From Erythrophleum ivorense (Eukaryota; Streptophyta; Magnoliopsida; Fabales; Fabaceae): a stretch of 64,000 nt of DNA. The translations under genes and the position numbers were made by a program. This document shows, piece by piece, positions 20,922 through 32,480 of this stretch (the first letter of the stretch is position 1; every line of letters starts with the position of its first letter). The stretch covers positions 3,929,501 to 3,993,500 of the forward strand of contig JAIUCV010000076.1 of NCBI GenBank assembly GCA_026724425.1, read 5' to 3'. Under the pieces are notes generated by a model. That model saw only the letters and a program-made list of their open reading frames with translations. It searched no databases and was not told where the DNA came from.

Positions 20922-21830
20922 TGTTGGAACTTAAAATAATAAGTGAGGTTGAGTCACTTTTCCGGTGTATTTTCCGGCAAGGTCATTGCCCGGAATTACC
21001 GGATTATGAGCTCATTAGAAAGGTTGTAATATGGACTACAACTTTGAATGCTCATATGATAAATTTGAAGAATTGGTGAATGAGAAATTGTTTGGTCAAA
21101 GTATGATGTGGGAGACATAACAAGTTTTGTCCCACATTGGAAGTGGAGAGATTTTCTCTCTACTATATAATAAGACACATCATGGTTGATGATCAACAAC
21201 ATACATGGAGTGGAAGATGGACCGACCACGCGCGCACCACCACCACCACCGAACCGAACCGAGCCGCGCCGCGCCGCGCCGCGCCGCGTCGGCGTCGGCG
21301 TCGTGGTCGTGGTCGTGGGTTTGGGCTTGGGCTTGGGCTTGGGCAATTGGACCTTCGGCAATTGGACCTTCGGTCCATAAGTTAGTTCTTTTTGGGGCAT
21401 TTCGTTTTGGTTCAGCGAAACATTAAACCGGGGTGCAATGAAACATTGTGCCGGTTCAATTCGCGCCCTTCCGGTTTATTAAAAACCGAACTCCATCGTC
21501 TTCTCCGATTTACTCTGAAATTTTTCAGAAAACAGAAAACAACGTAAAGTTCTACATCTTCCTGCAAGTAAGTCTCGAGAGTATTCATAGAATCTCGCGT
21601 TCGCCAGACTACGATTTGGGTGTTGCATATCGTTTTCATATACGGTTTTATCCTGGGATTCGTAATCGTATCGAACCGTCACACTACGGGCGATTTTTTC
21701 GAATTAAGGAAAGAGAGAAATCTCGACTCCGTTTTTCATACGTGTTTTAAGAATCAGGTTTTATCAATCTTTCTTAATTCATTCTTATTTTTACATTTGG
21801 TATTCTCAGTTCCGTTTTTGCGGTCCTACA
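20922..21830 (+). repeat. Copia 2 3' LTR
   Basis: 909 bp, longer than its partner because of expansion of GCGCC units at about 21255-21300 and a 15-bp duplication (GCAATTGGACCTTCG) near 21345-21375. Otherwise nearly identical to the 5' LTR. Confidence 0.93.
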
Positions 21831-22210
21831 AGTCTCGCATTTGTTTATGCGACACTTTTTTCGAGTTCAGTTCATTGAATTGAATTTTTCTTGGGAAAAT
21901 TAGTGAGACCCATACAAATTGCAGGGTTCATACTCTATCTTCGATTATTATTCTTAGAATCACTTTCCTTGAGTATTAGTGTTAGTAAATTCTTTAATTG
22001 CGATGAGATAATTAGTGGGTTAATATCGTTGATGTTGGTAAATTGTGATTGAAGAGAGTTATTAGGTTATGCACATTGAGTGGTCGATGAATTATCCAAG
22101 TCAGGTGTTCCTCTTCCTATAACCTCTTTTTAATATCAAAAGCCTGGATTGTGATGTTTATTTAACAACTGGAGATTGTTTTAACCCATGAGTTTTTCAT
22201 TTTGTTTCAG

Positions 22211-22420
22211 GTGGAAGAACAAATGATGATGCATACACTTTATGAGCTAATGACTGCTCATCGTTTAAATAAGCAGGTATACTCTGTTCTTCAAGATTCT
22301 ATTTGAATCATTGATAAACAGACACTTTCGAGGACTTAAAAGACCGTGTTTACTAAGCGAACTTGGTTTTGCAGAAAAAGGAGAAAACTCAATGTGTTGG
22401 ATGGAAAAGAAACATGTGAA
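22211..22420 (+). pseudogene. Two unidentified gene exons (captured fragment or gene remnant)
   Basis: I do not recognise the gene. Two blocks look like real coding exons: 22211-22276 (after TTTCAG, before GTATAC; VEEQMMMHTLYELMTAHRLNKQ in part, 22 codons) and 22376-22420 (after TTGCAG; ends GWKRNM then TGA). Both are in phase with each other, and the second would be a terminal exon. An earlier splice-acceptor-like TTGCAG lies near 21925. They lie about 100 bp before the Tat Gypsy and downstream of the TFIIF-beta and polygalacturonase pieces in the same direction, so they may belong to the same capture event. The 5' part of the gene is not visible. Confidence 0.4.
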
Positions 22421-22515
22421 GCTTCTTCTGATAAACATGAAATTCTACATCCTCCAAAGATTTTATAGTATAAATCGTATGTATATATATTTGTTATTTT
22501 TTCTTAACGCATTTT

Positions 22516-22999
22516 TGTTAGAGGTGAAATGAGCACATTTCTCCGAGCCCATCGCAATGAGTAACAGCACCAAAAGCCCATCCCGTCTTCAACCCTAGCC
22601 TCCTCACATAAATGGAAAGCCTTGAGGAGGAAGGTAATACCTTAAGCTAAAAGGAAAAAGATGCAGCCGCCACTCAAATAAAGGAAAGAAATCAAGAGAA
22701 GAAGAAGTTTTCCTTTATGATCAAGAGGAGAATATTCAGAAGAGAATCGCCTTAACTCAACTATATAAGGAGAGGTCTTCATTTCCTGAAGACCAAGTCA
22801 CGCAACCTTGCAAACCCTAAAAGCATTCGCTCATCTCTTCTCTATTTTATTCGCTATTCGCATTACGTCTCGTCAAGGCTTGTTTGACGAGACAATCTCT
22901 TGTATCCAATCTTCTTTTTCAGTAATTAATCCAAAGCTTCCCAAGTCTCCCATCCGAAATATCCCGTCACATTAACGTGTGCTATTTCTGGAATCAACA
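22516..22999 (+). repeat. Tat Gypsy 5' LTR
   Basis: 484-bp LTR with a TATA-like ACTATATAAGGAG (about 22760). The 3' copy lacks a 14-bp segment present here near 22873-22886 (a CGTCAAGGCTTGTTTGACG inverted motif) and differs by a few substitutions. Confidence 0.92.
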
Positions 23000-23066
23000 A
23001 TTGGCGCCGACTGTGGGGACTGGGAATACCTTTATCGGATTAAACATCTCAAAAAAAGCTCGGACG

Positions 23067-24772
23067 ATGTCTAACTAAGCGGGAAGCTCCCCCGAAAGAG
23101 AACCGCGACATGCCCACAAGACCCTCCCGGAGAATCCTCCCGAAGACCTTCTCGAGCATGAGGAGGACCACGTCGAGCACGACGAAGACGCACCGCGCGA
23201 CGAACCCGAGGATACAATTCAACCGCCAGCTCCCGCTCGCCGCAGATCCAGAGCAAAGGCCGTCACGCACGACGACCTAGTAAAAATAATTCGAAGGGCT
23301 ATGAAGCCATTCTCCGAAGAAGTCCAGACGATGCGAACATATCAGCAGAAGACGCAAGAGTTCATCGACTCAGTAACAGCGGAAGACGGCAAGTTTTCGC
23401 CGGCTCGTCGGCTCTCGTTCGACACGCCGACAGGTCATGCCACGGGGACCACGATAGCAGACGCAACTGCTAATCGGACAGAAGCGACGAGCCGAATCTC
23501 GCGGGCCAGCAAGCAGACCTACGCCGAGCTCGATAGGATTAATCGTCGGCTGGACGAGTTTAATTCCAGAGTGCACCTCGTCACGAGCGCTGCACCAGAA
23601 TTGGCAAAAATCCTTGCCGACACCCGGAGGAGTCCGCTGACGGCAAGGATTCGCAGAATCCGGCTCCGCGAAAGAGTCCGACTAAAGATCGAGCCCTTTG
23701 CCGGCGAAGAAGATCCGAAGAAGTGGTTGACAGCTTTCAACCTCGCTATGACAAGAGAACAGTATGCCACTCCCGAGGAGAGAGAGGCGAACTATTGCCA
23801 AGTCTTCGTCGAGCATATGACGAAAGAAGCACTCGGATGGTTGCCGAGTCGATCAGTAACTTCGACGACTTGACGAGCGCATTCTTAAAACACTACTCCA
23901 TGAACATGACCAGGGTGACCCGAAACATGTTTACCATGACGCAATCAAGAGGAGAACCACTGCGAAGTTTCATGGAAAGGTTTAAGAAAGCCGCGATGGA
24001 TCTCGGCGACATGCCCGATAGCGTCCTGCTGGAGGCACTTCGCAACGGCCTCCGATACGACTCTAAGTTTAAAGCGGACCTCTCTCTCCAACCATCGCCG
24101 ACCCTTGAAGACGCGCTCCATCGGTCCCAGAGGTACATCTTCCTAGAAGAAGACACCGACTTCTACGCCGAGAAGAGTGGTGAGAAAAAGCCCGTTATTG
24201 CCAGACCTAAGGAAGAAAGTCATGAACAGCGACGAAGGCCAGAGGTCAGGAGATCACTCTCCTTTGCCGTCGACGACGACCTAAACCACTGGGACCCAGC
24301 AGAGCAGCCGCGAGCACTCGCACTGACGTCGTCTCGTCCAACCATCGCCGACCCAGACGACGACAATAATCATGACCTGTTCTGCAGCTTCCACGGTCGA
24401 ACCGGTCACGCAACGGAGAACTGTAGGCATCTCATCGGTAGCCTCCTCAGGAAGTACCGAGAAGGAGCCCTTGCGGTACAAGGCGACCGATCTCAAGGCA
24501 AAGACTTCGCGCCGAAGCCAGCTAAAGGGGGCCAAAAGGGAAAGCGGCCCCGCCAGTTTCGCTCCCAAAAGCAAGGGAAGACAAATCCGAAACCCGCACC
24601 CGAGAAGGAAGAATATGACCATCCAGAGGATTTGCCACCCCCACCAAAGCGACAGGTCAGCATGATCATGGGAAGTCTCTTAGACAATAACGATTCCATC
24701 TCGGCAATCAAGGAGTATGAGCGAAAGGCCGTCTCGGCTCAGCGCCGCCCCAGTTCCCATCAGGATGGATAA
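23067..24772 (+). pseudogene. Tat gag, broken
   Basis: Gag of the Tat type. The start codon at 23067 is followed after two codons by TAA (23076), probably from a CAA codon. The reading continues in that frame to about 23845, with a Retrotrans_gag core beginning near KIEPFAGEEDPKKWLTAF, and then shifts to another frame (ESISNFDDLTSAFLKHYS onward). A Tat-type zinc finger CSFHGRTGHATENC lies at about 24382. The C-terminal half is rich in Pro, Lys and Gln. Two lesions make the protein unmakeable from this copy. Confidence 0.85.
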
Positions 24773-24808
24773 GCCCTGCTCGGCCAATTTATCCGTCAGG
24801 ACACAGGC

Positions 24809-25651
24809 ATGATATCCTTCACGGATAAGGATGCGGAGGGGCTGGATACCCCGCATCTCGACCCGCTAGTGGTCAAAATACAAGTCCACGATTGCGACGT
24901 GGCAAAGATACTAGTTGACACCGGGAGCACGGTGAATCTAATCTTCAAGGAGACCCTAGACCGGATGGGGATTGAAGAAGAAGCCATCAAGCCAGCATCT
25001 CGTCCGCTGACTGGATTCACCGCCGACACCGTGTTCAGTATCGGCACTATCCGCTTGCCCGTCTACGTCGGAGGAATTTCCAAGCTCGTGAAATTCATCG
25101 TCATAGACAGACCAGCAATATATAACGCGATTTTAGGAACGCCGTGGATCCACGAGATGAAAGCCGTCGTCTCGACGTTTCATCAGTGCGTCAAATTTCC
25201 AACGCCGTTGGGAATCTTCACGTTACGCGGCAACCAAAGAGTGTCAAGATCCTGCTTCCTCCAAGAACGCCGACTCCGCTCTTCATCCTCATGCATGATC
25301 AATGAAGAGCTCGACCCGCGACTCCCCTATCATCAGAGACCTAAACCCGATCTCGTCGACCAGGTCAGCATCGACGAGACGAAACCGGAAAGAAGCGTTG
25401 GTATCGGCAGCAATCTCAACGCCGAAATCAGAACCCAGCTGGTGGATCTACTCAAGGAGAACGCGCATCTCTTCGCATGGTCAATGGAGGATATGAAAGG
25501 AATAGATCCCAGGGTCACCTCGCATGAGCTCAATGTGACCCCACCTACAAACCGATCAAGCAGAAGAGGCGTAAGCTCGGCACCGATAAAGCTCAAGCAG
25601 TCAATGACGAAGTCGAAAAGCTACTGCGAGCCGGATCAATCACCGAAGTAA
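24809..25651 (+). pseudogene. Tat protease and start of RT
   Basis: The aspartic protease motif ILVDTGSTVNLIF lies at about 24906-24945, followed by RPLTGFT and AIYNAILGTPWIHEMKA, as in retropepsin folds of Tat elements. The frame runs on through a linker (FAWSMEDMKGIDP) and is lost at about 25590-25650, where RT continues in another frame. Confidence 0.85.
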
Positions 25652-26350
25652 AGTACCCCGACTGGCTCGCCAATCCGGTCATCGTCAAGAAGAAGAACGG
25701 GAAGTGGAGAGTATGTGTGGACTTCACCGACCTGAACAAGGCTTGTCCGAAGGATAGCTTTCCGCTGCCGCATATCGATCGCCTCGTCGAAGCTACAGCG
25801 GGGAACGAACTACTCTCCTTCATGGATGCATTCTCCGGCTACAACCAGATATTCATGCACCCAGACGACCGCGAGAAGACAGCCTTCATCACTGATCGAG
25901 GCACATATTGCTACAAAGTCATGCCCTTCGGCTTGAAGAACGCTGGCGCCACTTACCAAAGATTGGTCAACAAGATGTTTGCAAAACAGCTCGACAACAG
26001 CATGGAAGTCTACATCGACGACATGTTGGTAAAATCTGCTAAAGCCGAGGATCACGTCAAGAACCTTCAAGAATGCTTTCAGGTTCTGACAAAGTACGGG
26101 ATGAAGCTCAACCCGGCAAAGTGCAATTTCGCCGTCACGTCCGGAGAATTCCTCGGCTACATCGTAACTCAGCGCGCATCGAGGCAAACCCAAAGCAGAT
26201 CTCGGCAATTCTCGACCTCCCCTCACCGAAAAACGCAAAAGAGGTTCAAAGGCTCACTGGCCGAATTGCCGCACTGAATAGATTCATCTCGCGCTCGACC
26301 GACAAGTGCCTCCCTTTTTACTAGCTGCTCCGCTCCAACAAGCTCTTTAA
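25600..26350 (+). pseudogene. Tat reverse transcriptase remnant
   Basis: RT motifs in order: VIVKKKNGKWRVCVDFTDLN, LLSFMDAFSGYNQI, KTAFITDRGTYCYKVMPFGL and YIDDMLVKS (catalytic Asp pair, about 26012). A frameshift near 26170 separates the thumb region (ILDLPSPKNAKEVQRLTGRI), which ends at about 26345. RNase H is missing: the sequence jumps at about 26370-26395 to integrase, at a 23-bp repeat also found at 26180-26203. Confidence 0.88.
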
Positions 26351-26399
26351 ATGGGACGAGATCTCCGGCGAGGTAAACCCGAGGCAAACCCGAAGCAGA

Positions 26400-27272
26400 T
26401 CTCCAGCGTATCCCTTTATGCGCTGGGCGATGGATATCGTCGGCCCGATGCCGCGGTCCCGGCAATGCGCGTACCTCCTGATCGTCACCGACTACTTCAC
26501 CAAGTGGGTAGAAGCTAAAGCCTTCCCGAACCCCACTGCCAAAGACGTGTAGAACTTCATCTGGCAGTACGTCATTTGCCGACATGGTCTACCATATGAA
26601 ATTATCACCGACAATGGTGGCCAATTCATCGCGGCAAGCTTCCGCGAGTTTTGTGCCAATTGGAAGATCAAGCTCGTTTATTCCACGCCAAGATACCCCC
26701 AAGCCAATGGGCAAGCCGAGGCAACAAACAAAACTATCGTCGACGGCCTGAAGAAAAGACTCGAGAGCTACAAAGGAACGTGGGCAGACGAACTTGACAG
26801 AGTACTTTGGTCTCACCGCACAACACCCAGGTCAGCGACTGGCGAAACCCCTTTCTCCCTATCTCACGGTTGCGAAGCATTAGGCCCTGCCGAGCTACAC
26901 GTCGCGAGCTTACGCCGATCGCTAATGCCCCTCAACTCCTCATTGAATGACGAATCTTTGCACGATAGTCTCGTCAACACTGAGGAGCTAAGAAATCGCT
27001 CCCTCTTGCGTATGCAAAACTATCAGCAAAAAGCAGCAAGATACTATGCTAAGAAGATTCGCAACCGCCGCTTCGCACTACATGATCTCGTCCTGAAGAA
27101 AGTCCACGACTTCACCAAGCCCGAGCACGCCGGCAAATTCGGCTTCAACTGGGAAGAACCTTACCGCATCACGCGAGTCATCAAACCAGGAGTGTACCAG
27201 CTCGAAGATGACGACGGCAGCATACTCCCCCGCTTGTGGAACTCCATGAACTTGCGCAAGTTCCGCCACTAG
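26400..27272 (+). pseudogene. Tat integrase core remnant
   Basis: The core begins FMRWAMDIVGPMPRS (first Asp) and continues through ITDNGGQF (second Asp) and QANGQAEATN (Glu), so the D,D,E triad is present. A TAG stop interrupts it at about 26549. The C-terminal part (VLKKVHDFTKPEHAGKFGFNWEEPY) ends LRKFRH at 27272. The HHCC zinc-binding part is absent because of the upstream deletion. Confidence 0.88.
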
Positions 27273-27295
27273 ATGCGTAGCTTCGCGTCTCGCCA

Positions 27296-27320
27296 AAAAA
27301 AAAAAAAAAAAAAAAAAAAA
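27296..27320 (+). repeat. A25 homopolymer after Tat pol
   Basis: An uninterrupted run of about 25 A starts 23 bp after the pol stop. It may be a trace of an old polyadenylated end built into the element, or simple slippage. The following sequence (GGCTTGATCCCGGCACGGG) is typical of Tat 3' regions. Confidence 0.6.
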
Positions 27321-28426
27321 AGATATGTTCACTGCATGAACACTTGTAACGAACTACGAATGGCTTGATCCCGGCACGGGTACGTAGGCAGCCTTTTCAC
27401 CAAGGCGCAGCTATAACTTAATAAAAATAAAAAAGCTTTTTTATTAATTCGCTTGTACGCATGCATCTTTTTCTGAATCCTTGAGAAACATTCCATCTCG
27501 GCAGAAAAACCCAAGCAAGAATTTCCTGATTGACTTAGGTCAGAAACAGATGTTTTGGTATGCCTAGTGAACTCGGCAAAATCAGAGTCATAAAATTCCT
27601 TTAGTACTCGGTAAATTAATGAGTCTCAAAGCCTCTGGAACTCGGCACTATAATGAGTCCTTGTTTATGAGCTCGGCAAGAAAGGAGAGTCTCAAAGCTA
27701 CTCTGAAGCGCACGCATAAAAGAGTAGTGTCGACGTTCTGGCCAAACAGTTGACCGCACATCGCACCAAGTGGACTGATCATCCTCCATTCTTCAAGAAT
27801 GACGCACTACAAGTCGAGAGCACGCATATCTCGCACGACCCTAAGCCATATGGGCAAGAAAAAATCGCTACCTTGTTAATCATATTCGACTTAGCGGCGT
27901 AGGAGTAATTCGAATTTCTAGACTTCGGTTCCTATTACCGGCCTAAAAAGCGCCACCGCAAACAGATCCAACAAGCGCGGATCGGTGTCTCTTAAAAAGA
28001 GAATTCTGACGAGCTGCGTGACTTCGCATCTCGTCGGATGCATAGCATTGTCATAGCGAGTAGCATCTCGTCACGACAAACTTGAGCATGCCAAGTTGTC
28101 TCGGCACGTTGAACCACTTGTCTAATGACGATTAGACACTTGAACCATTCCGCTAGATTGACAACGCAGCGCACCTCATTAAAGGGTATAGATTAAAAGC
28201 AGGATGTTTCAAAAAGCACGAAACCATCAACTATATTCGCGATATTCATCTCGCACAAAGCAAAACGATGAACGAGGAAGTACAGCAAATAGTTAAGTTT
28301 TAAATCCTGAAAAGCATACGGATTAAAACCCTCCCGGGCAATGTTGTTACATCGGCATGAATCGCCGCGACTAATAAAAAGAAGAGTTCTTAAAAAGCAG
28401 AAAAGGGAGAGAATAGAGGCGAAGTC
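27321..28426. other. Tat spacer between pol and the antisense gene
   Basis: No open frame of note. Between about 27565 and 27705 an imperfect repeat of 45-55 bp recurs, each unit having ACTCGGC or GCTCGGC and then GAGTC or GAGTCTCAAAGC. The rest is unique, moderately GC-rich sequence with many CTCG motifs. Confidence 0.5.
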
Positions 28427-31204
28427 CTAAACGGCCTCGGAAGCATTCAGACCCGGTTTCGTCCCGGCTTCAGCACTAGCCGCTCCCGAACTCTCTCTCG
28501 TCGGCGATCCACCAATTGTGTTATCGAAATAGAAATCGGCAAGATCAAAGAGGCAATTTAACCTGTGTGGCGCTGCATAGTCGTCCGCGCCGATATCAAC
28601 CTCGTCGATCTCATCCTTAGCAGCTCTGCTCTCCTTGACCTTAGCCTCCAGCTTCGCAATAACGAGGTCAAGGTCTTGAGAGACGCCTTTCGTCTGTTGC
28701 ACATAATCAAGCAGCGCTTCGTCAACCGCAATCTTGACCACTGCCTTTTCCACCTCGTCGCGCTGCGCGACGAATTTGCCAAGACGATCTAAACGAGGAG
28801 CATACCAGTCCCGCATGTCATCATAAACACGAGTGGCGACGTACTCAGCCTGCTTCTGACGGGACAGTCGGAGACAGCGCGACGAATTTGCCAAGACGAT
28901 CTAAACGAGGAGCATACCAGTCCCGCATGTCATCATAAACACGAGTGGCGACGTACTCAGCCTGCTTCTGACGGGAAAGTCGGAGACGGGAAGCCTCAGC
29001 CACAGCATTCTCTGCGTCTCGGCGGGATTTCTCTTCAAGCTCCGCAACTTGGCCGCGCAACTTGACCACCTCATCCTGAAGGCCAGCCGCCTTCAGGATC
29101 TCGCCATTCAGTTCGCCGACCTTCCTCTAGAGATCAGCCTTTTCCCTCTCAAGGAACTCCAACCTCGGACCCTTAGATCGCTCACTCTGCAGTTTGACGA
29201 TTTCCTCCCGAGCCGCCTTCAGCATGGTGTCGTATTGCTGGATAACTGAAGAGAACTTCCCGGCAACATTGACGAGGTCTGAAGAAACATCGACAACATC
29301 GCCCTTCAGCTCGATCTTCTTGAGCGGAACCCCCCAATGAGGTTTAGGCTTACAGCTCCAAACCAGCTCGGCGCAAAACTTCTTGTTGAGCGTAAGAGGA
29401 GAACCCCCCGACCAGACAACGGCGACCGCATCCGGGTCCGGGACCAGAGTCAGCAGGCTCAACCTTAGGGCCCGACGAGCTCGCCCTAGCGCCGAGACCA
29501 GAAAGGCCTCCCGGCCGCTCAGATGAGTTCTCGCCAGGATCATCATCATCCGACTGACGAGATGGATCTTCGCCGGGCTCGTCGCAACCTGAGTGACGAG
29601 ATGCATCGACACCACCACCCGAAGGAAGGGTATCCCCCTCATCAAGCACGACCTCGGGCGTCGTCTCGGCGGCAGACGACCGCTTCCCGCTCGCAGCCAT
29701 CTTTTCAAGCTTGACCCTCTTCGAAGTCCTGCAGAAGCAACAGAACATCAGCAACACGCACCAAACCACGATAAAGAACCGGTTCTCCGTAAGAAAACTT
29801 ACTTCATCCTCGACGCAATCGAGGAAACCGGACGTTTGGGCGGACCGCCTGACTCGGCAGCCGAGTCAGTCCTCCTCTCCCTCGGAGGAGAATCCGGGAT
29901 CAGGATGGCATCATCAGCAGACACGGGAGTCCTCTTCTTAAGCCCCATCTTCTTGGTACGACGAGACGATTTAGCTACAAAAGACCGAGCAAGGATCAAT
30001 AACAAGCATCGTCATAACGCAAAATTTAAATCAAAAAGCAATCGGATTCCCACCAGTTGCTGGAGTCGAAGCGGGCTTAGACCTTCCCTCTCTCTTCCTC
30101 TTCTTCCTCTCCTCGGACTTGGCAGCAAAGTCGGCCCAGATGATTCGACTCTGATCTCGCAAAACCTCGCACTTCCTCCGGAACGCAGTAGACGTTGGCC
30201 TCGGCACGACCCTCTCTGCAAAACAAACAAAAGCAAAAGGTTAGCATACCAAAACTTAACTCAACCTATGACGCGACGAAATCTACAAGTAATCTACCAG
30301 CTTCATCGACCCATCCCGTCAAGACATGGTCGGGGTTAAAATCCCCAATCGACGCAGCGTTTTTCTTGACATAGAAATAATAGTGCTTCCAGTTGTGAAT
30401 CTTGTCTCTGTGGGCACCGTAAACAATGTCGTGCTTCATCGTGGTACAGAATCGTCTGAACCGCTCCTCCTTCGCGCTAGCACGAAAGTCAGTAATACGC
30501 TCGAAGAGCTCTCGGTCGAAGGTAATCCCGAGATGCTTGGCCAAGGCCTCGGTAAAAACCATATGACGGACCACACCGTGAGTCAGATGACTCATAGGGA
30601 CGCCGCGCTGATAAGCGTAATCCAACAGATGATGGAAGACGGGAAACCGTACCCCAAATTCTGTGAACCAGCACTCATAGGCGCAGAACCATCCCGGCGG
30701 AGCGTCAAATGGCCTTTGTTGGGCAGACGGGATCTGAATCTCCACGGCTTCGGGGATTGAGCACCTCCACCTGAGTGCCGCGACGATCCCTTCGTCAATC
30801 CAAGACCGACCATCGGCGGTCAAGGAAGTCGCCGGAGTGCGCCAAGACATCTCGACGACTGAGGGAAGACCCACGAGTTCGACATTACCCGGGGTCCGCA
30901 CTTCATCCGGTCCCACCTCGGAATCCGCGTCCGAATCATCCTCCGGTATCCCGTCGCGGTACCCGGAACTCTCACTGTCCTCGTCCCGCAAGGACGGAGC
31001 ATCAGAATCGGCACGGACCCCCAAAGAGGAGTCCTTAGCCGTAGAATCTGGCCTTTCCGCTGCCGCCGCCCTACGACGACGCTCCAGGGTTCGGCCCGCT
31101 CGGACCGCATCACCGAGAAAACCTGGGATTAGACTTGAAAGCGGGACGTCATCGTCGTCCCAAACTACGGCCTTCCCTTTCCCCTTTCGGTCTGAAGGAT
31201 CCAT
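28427..31204 (-). pseudogene. Tat antisense gene (aORF), multi-exon, Transposase_28-like, damaged
   Basis: A gene on the opposite strand of the retrotransposon. Exon 1 (31204 to about 30255) starts MDPSDRKGKGKAVVWDDDD, has an acidic Ser-rich region, then a domain with APPGWFCAYECWF, GVRFPVFHHLLDYAYQ and NWKHYYFYVKKN. This matches in style the putative gypsy-type family (Pfam Transposase_28) seen in Arabidopsis retroelements. GT-AG-like junctions suggest further exons at about 30219-30045, 29975-29806 and 29720 to 28427. The C-terminal part is heptad-rich, likely a coiled coil. A frameshift near 29400, a stop at 29126 and a 112-bp tandem duplication at 28765-28988 break it. Function is unknown; extra antisense genes are known from Tat elements. 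Confidence 0.65.
28765..28988. repeat. 112-bp tandem duplication in the antisense gene
   Basis: Copies 28765-28876 and 28877-28988 both begin GCGCGACGAATTTGCC and are nearly identical. Since 112 is not a multiple of three, the duplication shifts the antisense reading frame. Near-identity shows it is recent, probably specific to this copy. Confidence 0.85.
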
Positions 31205-32005
31205 CAGGCGAGAATCGGAAGACGAAGAGTCAAAATTCGACGAGAAACCCTAAAAATTCTGACGAGAGGAAAGATCGAGGCGAGAAGAGAAGGAATTTCA
31301 AGTCAAGAAGCAAGCAAATCTAAGACGATTACACAAAACCTATCGGTTTAACCAAGCAATGCGACTCGGATTCGAGATGAAAGAAGGAAATTACCTTTTC
31401 TCTTTCAGGACGGTTGGAAGCAATGAACAGGCAAAAAAGGAGTTAATGTGGAAAAGAAATCCGAACGGTCTCTTTAAGAGAAGTTTCGCGACTTTCAAGG
31501 GAAAAAACTTCCCTTCCTTTTTCCCGTTTGGAAAAACCTACTTTTCAGTTTTAAGAAAATGTGCATTGATGACGTGGCAATCCCACTCTTGACGAACTGC
31601 ATGCTAAGCGGTATAATTCTTTCTTTGACGAGCTGACGTTGAAATAAGGACGGACGTTTATTCTCTTCGGCGAGCTGACTCGTATGAGATCGTCATAGAT
31701 GCTTGATTCTCTTTGACGAGCTGACGTCAAGAACAATCATCGAAATGCACATTCTTTTGCGGACAGGATGACGTCAACGTACTCTTTTCCCTTCTTATGG
31801 TTTTTATCCCAAACCGGGTTTTTCCATATCAAGGTTTTAACGAGGCGGTACGAATCTAAAGTCAATCGCACCGAAGACGAGCTAGCACCGGCGCCTTATG
31901 CTGTTACTAATAACTCTTGAGCTCAACTCCCATTCATGAAGTTCGCGGAGACCAAATTGCATTTGGCTCGCCAAACTGGGGGGGGGGGGGGGGGGGGGGA
32001 CTTAT
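31205..32005. other. Tat 3' region, putative antisense promoter side, and poly-G polypurine tract
   Basis: This stretch lies upstream of the antisense gene and downstream of the sense coding part. It has several imperfect GACGAGCTGACGT units (about 31618-31730). It ends at 31979-31999 with a run of about 21 G, CTGGGGG..., followed by ACTTAT and the 3' LTR. The G-run sits where the polypurine tract belongs. Confidence 0.6.
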
Positions 32006-32475
32006 TGTTAGAGGTGAAATGAGCACATTTCCCCGAGCCCATCGCAATGAGTAACAGCACCAAAAGCCCAGCCCGTCTTCAACTCTAGCCTCCTCACAGA
32101 AATGGAAAGCCTTGAGGAGGAAGGTAATACCTTAAGCTAAAAGGAAAAAGATGCAGCCGCCACTCAAAGAAAGGAAAGAAATCAAGAGAAGAAGAAGTTT
32201 TCCTTTATGATCAAGAGGAGAATATTCAGAAGAAAATCGCCTTAACTCATCTATATAAGGAGAAATCTTCATTTCCTGAAGACCAAGTCACGCAACCTTG
32301 CAAACCCTAAAAGCATTCGCTCATCTCTTCTCTATTTTATTCGCTATTCGCATTACGTCTTGACGAGACAATCTCTTGTATCCAATCTTCTTTTTGAGTA
32401 ATTAATCCAAAGCTTCCCAAGTCTCCCATCCGAAATATCCCGTCACATTAACGTGTGCTATTTCTGGAATCAACA
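32006..32475 (+). repeat. Tat Gypsy 3' LTR
   Basis: 470-bp LTR, 14 bp shorter than the 5' copy because of one indel at about 32360, otherwise with few substitutions. Confidence 0.92.
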
Positions 32476-32480
32476 ATTTT

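Larger units (their letters stand above)
15012..21830 (+). mobile_element. Young, near-intact Copia retrotransposon (Copia 2)
   Basis: LTRs at 15012-15875 and 20922-21830 start TGTTGGAACTT and end GGTCCTACA. The TSD AGTCT is exact (15007-15011 and 21831-21835). Outside a GC-rich microsatellite I count only about five substitutions between the two LTRs, so insertion was recent. The internal region encodes a full gag and an uninterrupted pol frame in a different phase. Sequence after the 5' LTR (ATCTTAATTCG) does not match the usual initiator Met primer site, so priming differs. A purine tract (ATGTGGGGGA) precedes the 3' LTR. Confidence 0.95.
22516..32475 (+). mobile_element. Tat-lineage Gypsy retrotransposon with antisense extra gene
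   Basis: LTRs at 22516-22999 and 32006-32475 start TGTTAGAGGTG and end GAATCAACA. The TSD ATTTT is exact (22511-22515 and 32476-32480). The primer site ATTGGCGCCGACTGTGGGG follows the 5' LTR, a type common in Tat elements. Order is gag, protease, RT, integrase, then a long 3' region of about 4.7 kb with a multi-exon gene on the opposite strand, a hallmark of several Tat elements. It is inactive: an early stop and frameshift in gag, shifts in pol, and loss of RNase H and the integrase zinc-binding part. The LTRs are similar but not identical. Confidence 0.95.

Noticed and set aside
29523..30339. Plus-strand ORFs within the Tat 3' region
   Set aside because: Shadows of the antisense gene; the minus-strand frames have the recognisable domain and splice sites.
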